DNA from: Virgibacillus proomii
GTDB lineage: Bacteria > Bacillota > Bacilli > Bacillales > Amphibacillaceae
NCBI RefSeq assembly: GCF_900162615.1
Contig: NZ_FUFN01000010.1
Span: 2,324,519 to 2,388,518 of the forward strand
Reading direction: 5' to 3'
Length of the DNA stretch: 64,000 nucleotides
In this document: positions 17,620-25,751 of the stretch, in pieces
Layout of the letters: each line of letters starts with the position of its first letter
Numbering within the stretch: the stretch's first letter is position 1
Translations under genes and position numbers: made by a program
The notes under the pieces: generated by a model
What the model was told of the DNA's origin: nothing
What the model saw: only the letters and a program-made list of their open reading frames with translations
Databases searched by the model: none

Positions 17620-18570
17620 CTATTCACTTTGTTGTTCATTATCTGATTGTTGCTCACTATTTGAATGAGACGAGGATGTAAAGCCAGGTGGCATTGGATA
17701 GGTTGCCCCATAAGCAAATGGTGGATACATATGAGTTGGTGTTTGCCACTCATATCCAACCGGTTGTGCTGAAGCTTCTTCTTCTTGGCTACGATACATT
17801 GACGGTGAACCCCATTGCATCGTATCATCACACCCGCAGTCATCATCCCAATCCATCATACTGCCATGATGATCGACATGAGAACCATAGTCATGGTGGT
17901 GCTCATAATGATGGTCATGCAACCCGTGATGCATATGGTGATGGTGATGTCCATGATGATCGTAATGCGGCATTGGATACATACCTACACTATGATATGG
18001 TAAAGGTGCCATCATTTGAAAAGGAATCTGCGGGTAACAAGGGTCCATTACATAACAACATAGCGGCACCATAGGTACGTGTGGCATTGGCATTGGTTTC
18101 GGCATTGGTTTCTCCTTAACCTTTTCTTTTTTTGGCTTTTCCTTTTTGACATGCTTCACTTTATGCTCGGGTTTTGCTGGCATTTGCGGAAAATTAATTG
18201 TCGTGTAGTTTTGAAATTCCTGCTCCATCACTGGCATCTGCATAATGGGCTGAACAGGCATTGCCGGCATAGATGGCATTGGCATTTTTGGTTTTGGCAT
18301 TTTTGGTTTTTTCTTATCATCTTCTTTAATCACTGGCATCGGCTTTGTTTTCATTTCTTTATACGGATGCATCGGCTTTTCTTTCGGTTTCATTTGTTGT
18401 TTTTGCTTCACAGCTTTTGATGAACCTGGTATTTTAATTTTCATTCCCGGCATAATCATATCTGGACTAGAAATTTGGCTATTCAATTGCTTTAGCTCTT
18501 CAAAATCCACACCATATTGTTGAGCTATTTCCCACATAGTGTCCCCTTTTTGTACAATGTGTATCTTCAA
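17620..18570 (-). CDS. safA: SafA-like spore coat morphogenetic protein (LysM)
   Basis: 316 residues. An N-terminal LysM domain (residues 1-48, IVQKGDTMWEIAQQYG ... PGMKIKIP) should bind cortex peptidoglycan. It is followed by a low-complexity region very rich in K, P and M (about 55-160), then a His-rich stretch (about 195-235) with runs such as HHGHHHHHMHHG. B. subtilis SafA has the same LysM-plus-low-complexity plan and recruits inner-coat proteins with SpoVID, whose gene is also in this window. The unusual His/Met content could bind metals, but that is only inference. Confidence 0.85.
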   Translation of the reverse strand: MKIHIVQKGDTMWEIAQQYGVDFEELKQLNSQISSPDMIMPGMKIKIPGSSKAVKQKQQMKPKEKPMHPYKEMKTKPMPVIKEDDKKKPKMPKPKMPMPSMPAMPVQPIMQMPVMEQEFQNYTTINFPQMPAKPEHKVKHVKKEKPKKEKVKEKPMPKPMPMPHVPMVPLCCYVMDPCYPQIPFQMMAPLPYHSVGMYPMPHYDHHGHHHHHMHHGLHDHHYEHHHDYGSHVDHHGSMMDWDDDCGCDDTMQWGSPSMYRSQEEEASAQPVGYEWQTPTHMYPPFAYGATYPMPPGFTSSSHSNSEQQSDNEQQSE

Positions 18571-19016
18571 AATTAATCAAACTCCTCTCTTGTCATATCT
18601 GGGCTAATTTCTCTATACCAACATATGCAAGGAAAGATTAAATGTTGATTAATTTAAGTCCACAGCCAAGCTATATAAATGGAATAGCTGTTATATTTAT
18701 TTTTGACGTTTATTTACAATACTTAACGTGCATGTCAAAAAGATAAAAAAGCCTAAGGTCAACTAAGTCCGCGACGTGGAGAAAGAAGGACAGTTTTTCT
18801 GTATGCGTGTGTTCCTACTAAAGCTTTCCCTGTTCACTCGGATCGTTTTCTCTCATAATATTGTCAAAGTTAGTACAAGATGTTTGTAAAGAGAGGTACG
18901 GTCCCTTACATGGGGTTATATATGTTAACTTCGTTGGATAACCTCAAGCTAAAAATTTTTTACAGATTCTCACCAAATCCGCTATGTTTTTTTGCACCAA
19001 TCTGTTTAACATTCTC
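18571..19016. other. safA-pheA intergenic region with a degenerate repeat
   Basis: No gene is visible. The part at about 18836-18930 (CTCGGATCGTTTTCTCTC ... AAGATGTTTGTAAAGAGAGG ... CCTTACATGGGG) resembles 58800-58905 and looks like a diverged B-type hairpin of the modular repeat family. Confidence 0.5.
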
Positions 19017-19874
19017 TTAAAGCTTATCTAATTGATAGACGGGATACGTTCCAAGGATTGTAACCTGACATCCTAATGCTTCTAATTCCCCTTTCACACC
19101 GGGAAATAGAACATCATCATAAGGTTGATCTACATCCACAATAAAAAAATAATTGCCTAATCCTGTTTTCATTGGCCGTGATTCAATTTTTGATAGGTTC
19201 ATTTTTCTCCAAGCAAAGGCAGATAACACTTGGTGAAGTGCTCCAGCAAAGTCACTTGGAAGTGTAATCAGTAAAGTTGTTTTTTCAGATTGTACAGGAT
19301 GATTTATGTTCACACACTCTTTATTCTTACTCAACACGACAAATCGTGTGTGGTTATTTGGAAAATCGTGAATATTTTTTCGTATCATCTTCAGTTCATA
19401 TAAATGTGCAGCCAACTGATTACCAATCGCTGCAATCGGTCCTTTTCGTTCACTAATCATTTCTGCTGCTTTTCCGGTTGATGATGAATAATGAATGGAA
19501 GCGTTCGGTAAATACTGATGTATAAATTGATGACATTGGGCGATAGCATGGCTATGAGAATGGACCTCCTTAATATCAACCAATTCACCTGAGAATTCTG
19601 GATGAACTAAAAGATGTTGCTGGATTGGTACAACAATTTCTGCCATGATGGGCAACCGCACTTGGTGGACTAAATAATCGACAGTTAATTGTACAGTCCC
19701 CTCAATCGCATTTTCCAGCGGCACAACACCAATATCTATTTTTTCTGCTTCTACAGCATCAATACACTCCGGTATGGTAGCAAAACTGTGCTTTCTATCT
19801 CCGTTAAATGCTTTATCTACTGCTAACTTTGTAAATGTTCCTTTTGGCCCTAAATAGCCAATCGTTGTTGCCAC
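19017..19874 (-). CDS. pheA: Prephenate dehydratase
   Basis: Converts prephenate to phenylpyruvate in phenylalanine synthesis. 285 residues. The catalytic domain (1-180) starts IGYLGPKGTFT and has VPLENAIEGTV and HTRFVVLSK; the C-terminal ACT domain (about 195-275) contains LSKIESRPMKTGLGNYFFIVD, whose ESRP motif is associated with phenylalanine feedback. B. subtilis has pheB between obg and pheA; here pheB is absent and only a 150-base gap remains. Confidence 0.96.
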   Translation of the reverse strand: MATTIGYLGPKGTFTKLAVDKAFNGDRKHSFATIPECIDAVEAEKIDIGVVPLENAIEGTVQLTVDYLVHQVRLPIMAEIVVPIQQHLLVHPEFSGELVDIKEVHSHSHAIAQCHQFIHQYLPNASIHYSSSTGKAAEMISERKGPIAAIGNQLAAHLYELKMIRKNIHDFPNNHTRFVVLSKNKECVNINHPVQSEKTTLLITLPSDFAGALHQVLSAFAWRKMNLSKIESRPMKTGLGNYFFIVDVDQPYDDVLFPGVKGELEALGCQVTILGTYPVYQLDKL

Positions 19875-20025
19875 TGCTATATCCCCCTTATTTTTTCAAT
19901 CATTATCTGAAGTATGAATTTTCTTACAACATATAGTTCGAGTAGCTAAACCGCTTGGAAGCGAACCAAGACGATTTGCTACCCCATGTTAACTGACGCT
20001 TTTTTATTTAAATAATCCTTAACCG

Positions 20026-21309
20026 CTAATCCATAAATTCAAACTCAAAATCTAAAATCCGCACTGTGTCCCCATCTTTTGCACCGCGTTTCCGCAGCGC
20101 TTCATCTACACCCATTCTTCTAAGCTGACGAGCAAAGCGCTGCACGGCTTGGTCATGATTAAAGTCAGTCATCTTAAACAGCTTTTCTAATTTTTGACCT
20201 GTTAACACATAAGCTCCATCATCATCTCTAGTAATCGTAAATGGTGTCTCTTCTTTATGGTATCGGTAAATTACTTTTTCTTTTTCCTCTGTATCTTCGT
20301 CGATCGCCTCTTTTGGAATTTCCTCAAGCTTATCCGCAATAGCAAATAATATATCGCGAAGCCCTTCCTTTGTTAGCGCGGATATTTCATATATTGGGTA
20401 TTTACCTTGCAATTTTTCTTTGAACTTCGTAATATTCTCTTTTGCGCTCGGCATATCCATCTTGTTGGCTGCAATGATTTGCGGACGTTTCATTAACTTT
20501 TCATCATACTTCTCTAACTCCTGATTTATTTTCACAAAATCTTCATAAGGGTCTCTACCTTCCATAGCTGCCATATCAATCACATGAACAAGTACCCTTG
20601 TTCTTTCCACATGGCGTAAAAACTGATAGCCTAATCCAATCCCTTCATGAGCGCCTTCAATTAATCCAGGTAAATCTGCCATTACAAAACTGCGCTGGTC
20701 ATTTGTGTCCACAACTCCAAGATTTGGCGTAAGCGTTGTGAAATGATAATCCGCAATTTTTGGTTTAGCAGCACTCACAACCGATAGAAAAGTTGACTTT
20801 CCAACACTAGGGAAACCGATTAATCCGACATCAGCAATTAATTTTAGTTCTACCTTAACCATTCGCTCCTGTCCCGGTTCGCCATTTTCTGCAATATCTG
20901 GAGCAGGATTTCTCGGTGTTGCAAAACGAGTATTACCTCTACCGCCACGTCCGCCTTTTGCGATAACCGCTTGCTGACCATGCGTTGTCAAATCAGCAAT
21001 TACTTCATTCGTGTCTTCATCTATGACAGTAGTTCCCGGCGGTACAGAAACGATTAATGGACTAGCATTTTTTCCATGTTGATTTTTACTCATGCCATTT
21101 TCTCCACGTTTTCCTTTAAAATGACGATTATATCGAAAATCCATTAGCGTATTCAATCCTTCATCTACTTGAAAGATAACGTCAGCACCGTTACCGCCAT
21201 CTCCACCAGCTGGTCCTCCTTTAGGAACATATTTCTCACGGCGGTAAGCAACTAACCCATTACCGCCATCTCCTCCTTTAACATAGACACTAACCTGATC
21301 TATAAACAT
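20026..21309 (-). CDS. obg: Ribosome-associated GTPase Obg
   Basis: Essential GTPase for 50S assembly and stress control; in B. subtilis also needed for Spo0A activation. About 427 residues. The glycine-rich OBG domain (1-158) has KGGDGGNG and AGGDGGNG. The G domain has GFPSVGKST, DLPGLIEGAHEG and NKMD. A C-terminal OCT domain ends LDFEFEFMD. The ATG at 21309 follows AGAGGTGA and lies just after the spo0B stop, so the two genes look translationally coupled. Confidence 0.97.
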   Translation of the reverse strand: MFIDQVSVYVKGGDGGNGLVAYRREKYVPKGGPAGGDGGNGADVIFQVDEGLNTLMDFRYNRHFKGKRGENGMSKNQHGKNASPLIVSVPPGTTVIDEDTNEVIADLTTHGQQAVIAKGGRGGRGNTRFATPRNPAPDIAENGEPGQERMVKVELKLIADVGLIGFPSVGKSTFLSVVSAAKPKIADYHFTTLTPNLGVVDTNDQRSFVMADLPGLIEGAHEGIGLGYQFLRHVERTRVLVHVIDMAAMEGRDPYEDFVKINQELEKYDEKLMKRPQIIAANKMDMPSAKENITKFKEKLQGKYPIYEISALTKEGLRDILFAIADKLEEIPKEAIDEDTEEKEKVIYRYHKEETPFTITRDDDGAYVLTGQKLEKLFKMTDFNHDQAVQRFARQLRRMGVDEALRKRGAKDGDTVRILDFEFEFMD

Positions 21310-21313
21310 ACAT

Positions 21314-21853
21314 TCACCTCTTTTCATCACAAGGAACTAGAAAGGAACATGCTATACTGTCTGCCTCATTTATTAAGGATATGGAAAAAGGAAAGCTTGT
21401 TCTTTCAAGCTGTGTTTTTAGCTGTTGCTTATTTTCCAAACCATAAACAGCTAAATAAAACCTCAGCATGTGATGTATTTCATTACTTACTTTCAGTTGA
21501 ATATTTACCAGAACATCTTCATCTTTTATATCTTGAATAAGTCGCATCAGTTGTTTACATTGATTTGTTATGTGTATATCTGAACGAGCAATGGAGCTTT
21601 TTTCTGTATGTATATCGTATTCTAATCGTAAATCTTCATACATGTATGGAAATTCAAGCACCCATATAAAAAATTCAACTGCTTGTAAATACATTAATTT
21701 ACGTTCTTCGTCATACGAAGAAATTATCTCTGTTACCTTTTCTTCTACTTTGTTGATGTTTCCCATGGAAGCATAACCATGAATAATTTGTAAGTGATTC
21801 AATAAATCATGCCGGTAATGTTGAATAAGTTGAACAACATCTTCCGCTTTCAT
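21314..21853 (-). CDS. spo0B: Sporulation phosphotransferase Spo0B
   Basis: Passes phosphate from Spo0F to Spo0A in the sporulation phosphorelay. About 179 residues (B. subtilis 192). The segment HYRHDLLNHLQIIHGYASMG near the N-terminus holds the phosphorylated histidine, His15 in this numbering, in the RHD motif. The start at 21853 is supported by GGGAGG seven bases upstream; the frame extends further but without such a site. Position between rpmA and obg is exactly that of B. subtilis. The rest of the protein is poorly conserved, as usual. Confidence 0.92.
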   Translation of the reverse strand: MKAEDVVQLIQHYRHDLLNHLQIIHGYASMGNINKVEEKVTEIISSYDEERKLMYLQAVEFFIWVLEFPYMYEDLRLEYDIHTEKSSIARSDIHITNQCKQLMRLIQDIKDEDVLVNIQLKVSNEIHHMLRFYLAVYGLENKQQLKTQLERTSFPFSISLINEADSIACSFLVPCDEKR

Positions 21854-22099
21854 ATAACGTCCTCCCACCATGTCAAAAAGTATAACAGAAAAACTCCAAA
21901 AGTTCATTCATCATCTGCTGGAAGAAAACGTTCCATCAAGGAATTAATTATATTTATTCTAAAAAATTGAAAGATCTTTTTAAAAAACTGTGTTCGCACT
22001 AAGCTTTTGAGCACAACGAAAAATTTTTTCATCATACTAAGCGTAACACCTAATTTTCATAACATGGAATGGGTTTTTACGCTAAATTCTTCATGTGTA

Positions 22100-22132
22100 A
22101 AAAACTCCAGCCAACATGTGGCTGGAGTTTTT
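22100..22132 (-). terminator. Terminator after rpmA
   Basis: AAAAACTCCAGCC and GGCTGGAGTTTTT form a perfect stem with T residues on both sides. It separates the rplU-prp-rpmA operon from spo0B-obg. Confidence 0.85.
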
Positions 22133-22137
22133 ATTCC

Positions 22138-22428
22138 TTATGCTTCTTTTGCAACAGGATAAACACTTACTTTTTTGCGATCACGACCGTAACGTTCGAA
22201 TTTTACAACACCGTCAACTTTTGCATATAGTGTATCATCTCCACCGCGACCAACATTGACACCAGGGTAAATTTTTGTACCACGTTGGCGATAAAGAATA
22301 GATCCACCAGTAACAAACTGACCATCAGCTCGCTTGGAACCTAGTCGTTTAGCTTCCGAATCGCGACCGTTTTTTGTGCTACCCGCCCCTTTTTTCGTTG
22401 CGAAAAATTGAAGATCAAGACGTAGCAT
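22138..22428 (-). CDS. rpmA: 50S ribosomal protein L27
   Basis: About 96 residues. It starts MLRLDLQFFATKKG. In Firmicutes the first nine residues are removed by the protease Prp, encoded next door, and the LDLQFFA cut site is intact here. The conserved KKGAGSTKNGRDS and RQRGTKIYPGVNVGRGGDD segments follow. The ATG at 22428 has a better distance from AAGGAGG than the one two codons earlier. Confidence 0.97.
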   Translation of the reverse strand: MLRLDLQFFATKKGAGSTKNGRDSEAKRLGSKRADGQFVTGGSILYRQRGTKIYPGVNVGRGGDDTLYAKVDGVVKFERYGRDRKKVSVYPVAKEA

Positions 22429-22442
22429 AACCATGCACCTCC

Positions 22443-22772
22443 TTAGTTCGTTTGAATATGAATAAACTCATTATATTCTTGTTCAATAGAAGTTAGTGAT
22501 ACTAGCATCCCTTCAAATAACAGTTGTATCTGCTCCATCTTTTGCTTGGAGATATAATCTGGTATCGTTACATGAAGATAACCACCATCACCGCCTTGTT
22601 CAATAACAAGATCTACTTCACATAGAGTCATAACTGCATTTACACAACCGATTGAAACGGCAGATACTCCAGCACATACTAAATCGTATCCATACGGACC
22701 GCTTCCAGCATGTCCTGAAAGTTCAAATGCTTTAATTTGTCCACCTTCACGAAATACAGTTACTTGAATCAT
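22443..22772 (-). CDS. prp: Ribosomal-processing cysteine protease Prp
   Basis: Cleaves the N-terminal extension of L27. 109 residues. The catalytic pair is visible in SGHAGSGPYGYDLVCAGVS: His21 and Cys33. The gene lies between rplU and rpmA, its standard place. Known as YsxB in B. subtilis. Confidence 0.95.
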   Translation of the reverse strand: MIQVTVFREGGQIKAFELSGHAGSGPYGYDLVCAGVSAVSIGCVNAVMTLCEVDLVIEQGGDGGYLHVTIPDYISKQKMEQIQLLFEGMLVSLTSIEQEYNEFIHIQTN

Positions 22773-22783
22773 AGGCTAATCCT

Positions 22784-23092
22784 TTAAGCATTAATTTTCT
22801 CGATAACTAACTTTGTATAAGGTTGACGATGACCTTGTTTACGATGATAGTTCTTTTTTGGTTTATATTTGAAAACAGTCACTTTCTTTTGACGTCCATG
22901 TTTAGCAATTTTTGCAGTTACAGATGCCCCATCAACATAAGGAGCTCCAACTTTCACATCATCTCCACCTACGAAAAGAACTTTCTCAAATGTAACAGCT
23001 TCATCTTGGTCTGCAGCAATTTTTTCAACGTAGATTTCTTGTCCTTCTTCTACTTTGATTTGCTTGCCACCTGTTTCAATAATAGCATACAT
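22784..23092 (-). CDS. rplU: 50S ribosomal protein L21
   Basis: 102 residues starting MYAIIETGGKQIKVEEG and ending with the basic GHRQPYTKLVIEKI segment; length equals B. subtilis L21. The ATG at 23092 follows GGAGG. An upstream extension in the same frame (to 23140) runs through the leader RNA and is not part of the protein. Confidence 0.97.
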   Translation of the reverse strand: MYAIIETGGKQIKVEEGQEIYVEKIAADQDEAVTFEKVLFVGGDDVKVGAPYVDGASVTAKIAKHGRQKKVTVFKYKPKKNYHRKQGHRQPYTKLVIEKINA

Positions 23093-23099
23093 ACGTTTT

Positions 23100-23190
23100 G
23101 CACCTCCTATTTTACTCAGACTCGCCATACAGGTACCCACAAACGGGATTTTAAACCTATTCTGTGCGGTTGTAGCACTGGTGCTACTTT
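23100..23190 (-). ncRNA. Probable L21 leader (ribosomal-protein autoregulatory RNA)
   Basis: The 5' UTR of rplU contains paired arms GTAGCACC/GGTGCTAC-like and a conserved-looking block (ACCGCACAGAATAGG, ATCCCGTTTGTGGGTACC, TGTATGGCGAGTC) just before the ribosome site. Bacilli carry a conserved L21 leader at this position, thought to bind L21. Identification is by position and remembered pattern, not by a covariance search. Confidence 0.65.
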
Positions 23191-23204
23191 TGAATAACGT
23201 ATTT

Positions 23205-23234
23205 ATGCTACCATGTATGTTTATAATTTGTCAA
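23205..23234 (-). promoter_or_regulatory. Sigma-A promoter of rplU-prp-rpmA
   Basis: TTGACA at 23234-23229 and TAGCAT at 23210-23205, with an 18-base spacer, upstream of the leader RNA. Confidence 0.7.
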
Positions 23235-23479
23235 GATTGTTGTGTAATATTATTACAATAAAACTTTTGGACTAATAGGTAGCACACAGAAAAAATAGCT
23301 CCGTTCCCTAAAATTTAACTTTTTTTAGGAGTACGTGAAACTTATCCGTTACCGAAAAAGTAAATCTTATTAACTATTAATAACTTTGTTTTATTCATTT
23401 AACTGTTAAAGTTGAACAAAGTGACGTATTATTTTACCTCCCCGGCAGATAGATTTATTAACGATATAGGAGTATGACT

Positions 23480-23762
23480 AAATCCCGTATCTAAGGTTCC
23501 GAAGACTCCCATTTCAAAAGTGGTAGAGGTCTAGCGCGGGAGATAACGACATCTAAAAGCCTAATTCATTCAGGTCGGCAAAAAACAAAGAAGACCTCGG
23601 AAATAGACAATGCATGCAGTGAAGCGCACTTTTCTTTTTCGAGGATATGGAAAACTACGATTTGGGACACATCTCGCTTTTTCCAGGGCGCTCGAGATAA
23701 TAGCCTTTCATCTAATTATCAGCTTTAGGGAATGAAGGAAGCCCTCGGAATAAAGTTTCACT
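23480..23762 (-). repeat. Long diverged B-type repeat, inverted
   Basis: On the minus strand it begins GTGAAACTTTATTCC, overlapping the spoIVFB stop codon. It contains CCTCGAAAAAGAAAAGTGCG, like the 60-bp unit at 53591-53905, and ends with TTTAGATGTCGTTATCTCCC ... GGGAGTCTTCGGAACCTTAG ... ACGGGAT, matching the conserved second hairpin of the B unit with several changes. Confidence 0.65.
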
Positions 23763-24630
23763 TCATTTTATCTGCTACCTCCCCAATTGTTTGAATATAA
23801 CCCTTTCTAGAAAAAAAATGGTGCAAACATACAGATTCATGCAAAACTTGAGTTGTATGATTAGGATATTTAATATAGATCGTATGGTTTCTTTCTCGGT
23901 AAAAATTTGAAAACACATCCATTAAAGAGTCACTAGCCATAACTTGAATTGGACTCGTTTGTTTTCTAAGCTTATTATGCTTTTCATAACGTTTAAGTAA
24001 AAATCGGATAAATGCATACGTTCGCCGTTTCCATTCCATTCTATTTTCCATAAATAAAAAAATAAACAGAAAGAAGGTACTTAATGTAAATGAAAATACT
24101 GCAATCTGTAATACAAGCAATAAAAGACATACTACCATGGAAAAGAAAACTGTAAAATAATAGGCTTTTTTGTATGGGATATATTTTGATATAAATAACT
24201 GGACTAATTTCCCCCCATCTAAAGGAAAAATAGGTAATAAATTAAATAAAAAGATGACAGTATTATAATAAAAAAGCAAATCCAAAATGGACTGCGAAAA
24301 TAAATGGGCTTCTGAGACGATGACAATGATAAACTGAAGAATCAAATGCTGAAATGGCCCTGCACAAATAACTAACATTTCTTCATAAATCGGTCTTGTT
24401 CCGTGTTCTTCAGTATCCATTACACCACCAAATATCCATAGCATTATTTTCCGTATTCGCCAGTTAAACTTAACAGCCATTAAATAATGACCAAGTTCAT
24501 GAAACAGAACGATAGAGAATAAAATAAACAGTTCTACAAATGTACCAGTAAGAACAGAAATGATAATAAACAATAGTAGTACCGGATGAAAATGAATTTT
24601 TGGGAATAGATTATTATTCCACATCGTCAA
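23758..24630 (-). CDS. spoIVFB: Stage IV sporulation protein FB, intramembrane metalloprotease
   Basis: Site-2-protease family enzyme of the forespore outer membrane that cleaves pro-sigma-K. 290 residues with several membrane helices. The zinc motif HELGH lies at about residues 44-48 and the third ligand in FPLDGG about residue 138. A CBS-like C-terminal portion holds VMASDSLMDVFSNF. The start is TTG at 24630 (AGGTGATT just upstream) or ATG at 24624; both overlap the spoIVFA end, so the pair is coupled. Confidence 0.93.
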   Translation of the reverse strand: MTMWNNNLFPKIHFHPVLLLFIIISVLTGTFVELFILFSIVLFHELGHYLMAVKFNWRIRKIMLWIFGGVMDTEEHGTRPIYEEMLVICAGPFQHLILQFIIVIVSEAHLFSQSILDLLFYYNTVIFLFNLLPIFPLDGGKLVQLFISKYIPYKKAYYFTVFFSMVVCLLLLVLQIAVFSFTLSTFFLFIFLFMENRMEWKRRTYAFIRFLLKRYEKHNKLRKQTSPIQVMASDSLMDVFSNFYRERNHTIYIKYPNHTTQVLHESVCLHHFFSRKGYIQTIGEVADKMK

Positions 24631-25384
24631 CTTGAATCACCTGTACTGGATCGATATATTGGTTGTCCATTTCGATAGAAAAGTAAACGGATTTATTTTC
24701 TTCGCTAGGATGAAATTGACCAATTGCTTGATTGGCAGATACATGCTGGTACAAATGAACATCAATATTACTTAGAAAACCATACGTCGTTTGACTATCA
24801 TCAGGATGTTGCACAATAATTGTCTGCTTCGTTTTTTGATCATTTCCTGCAAAAATAACTACACCTTGTTTTAATGCTGTAACAGCTGTTTTTCCTTCTG
24901 GTGTTATTTTTATTCCTGTTCCATTCATTTGGAATGATTCAGACACGCTTCCATTCACCGGCATTGCTTGTTTATCATTTGATTTGACCTCTGAATCACT
25001 TTCAGGTAAAAGTGCTAGAGGGTTTCCAAACGTTTCTTGATACCACGCATTTACTTTGGCAAACGGAAATTCCTCTGTCAAGGCATTCGTTAACCAAGCT
25101 TTAGGTTCTTCTAACTGAGGTAAATTAATTTTCCAAATAATAGCAATAGATAAAAACAGCAGAACAGAAAGGATTGCTTTCAATAAAAAATTACTTACTA
25201 CTTTACTTTTCATCGTGCTAGGTGATCCTGAATCATCATAGATAGGCGAATAACCGTGCTTTTCTTCTTCTTGTACAAAAGGAGAAAACATCTGCTGCTG
25301 CGCCATTCCGTTTGTTTGAATACCACGGACTTTTTTTCTTTGTTCAATCGATCGGCGTACCTGCTTAATTCTTTTGCTCATCAT
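24614..25384 (-). CDS. spoIVFA: Stage IV sporulation protein FA
   Basis: Inhibitor and scaffold of SpoIVFB. About 256 residues: basic N-terminus (SKRIKQVRRSIEQRKKVRG), one membrane helix near residue 75, and a C-terminal M23/LytM-like domain with GVVIFAGNDQKTKQTIIVQHPDDSQTTYGF. That domain lacks the metal-binding histidines of active M23 peptidases, as in B. subtilis. The ATG at 25384 is eight bases from AAGGA; the longer frame begins with a TTG without a site. Confidence 0.9.
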   Translation of the reverse strand: MMSKRIKQVRRSIEQRKKVRGIQTNGMAQQQMFSPFVQEEEKHGYSPIYDDSGSPSTMKSKVVSNFLLKAILSVLLFLSIAIIWKINLPQLEEPKAWLTNALTEEFPFAKVNAWYQETFGNPLALLPESDSEVKSNDKQAMPVNGSVSESFQMNGTGIKITPEGKTAVTALKQGVVIFAGNDQKTKQTIIVQHPDDSQTTYGFLSNIDVHLYQHVSANQAIGQFHPSEENKSVYFSIEMDNQYIDPVQVIQVDDVE

Positions 25385-25485
25385 CTTCACATTCCTTCTG
25401 ACGCTTTTGTACAAGTCTATGAAGTAGCTTGAGAATATATGTTAGAAATGAGAAAATCATTTTTTATAAAAACCAGAAGTAATCC

Positions 25486-25577
25486 AAGTTTGCTCGTCAG
25501 CTTTAGCCTTAAGCTAGACAGTAACACTCCTTTTTTAAAAAATATTCACAATGTAAGCAGTAGATATAATTTCCTAG
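25486..25577 (+). repeat. Family-2 dispersed repeat, 3' part
   Basis: AAGTTTGCTCGTCAGC ... CTTAAGCTAGACAG ... TTTTTTAAAAAA ... AGATATAATTTCCTAG, homologous to the 10148 copy. It abuts the modular repeat that follows. Confidence 0.6.
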
Positions 25578-25579
25578 AA

Positions 25580-25670
25580 TTGAAAAAAACTTGGCCTGTC
25601 GCCAAGTCTTTAGGTGAAAGCTATCGTTTTTCTTATACGATAAAGCCTAAAGTTTTAACTTTCCTATAGT
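25580..25670 (+). repeat. Modular intergenic repeat, minimal A-C form
   Basis: Module A (AAAAAAACTTGGCC ... GCCAAGTC, ATCGTTTTTCTTATACGAT) joins directly to module C (CCTAAAGTTTTAACTTTCCTATAGT) at the sequence ATAAAG. No B unit is present, which defines the insertion point of B in the larger copies. Confidence 0.8.
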
Positions 25671-25677
25671 GAAATAA

Positions 25678-25700
25678 AAAATGCAGGGGTTCCCCTACAT
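25678..25700 (-). terminator. Terminator after minD
   Basis: ATGTAGGGG and CCCCTGCAT pair on the minus strand, followed by TTTTTTATTTC. Confidence 0.75.
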
Positions 25701-25751
25701 TCTACAGTAGCATTCATTGTGTGAACTATCTAACAGATGCGCACATGCAAA

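Noticed and set aside
18079..18420. Plus-strand frame rich in His, Phe and Trp opposite safA
   Set aside because: It is the mirror of the Met/Pro/Lys-rich safA codons; no ribosome site and an unnatural composition.
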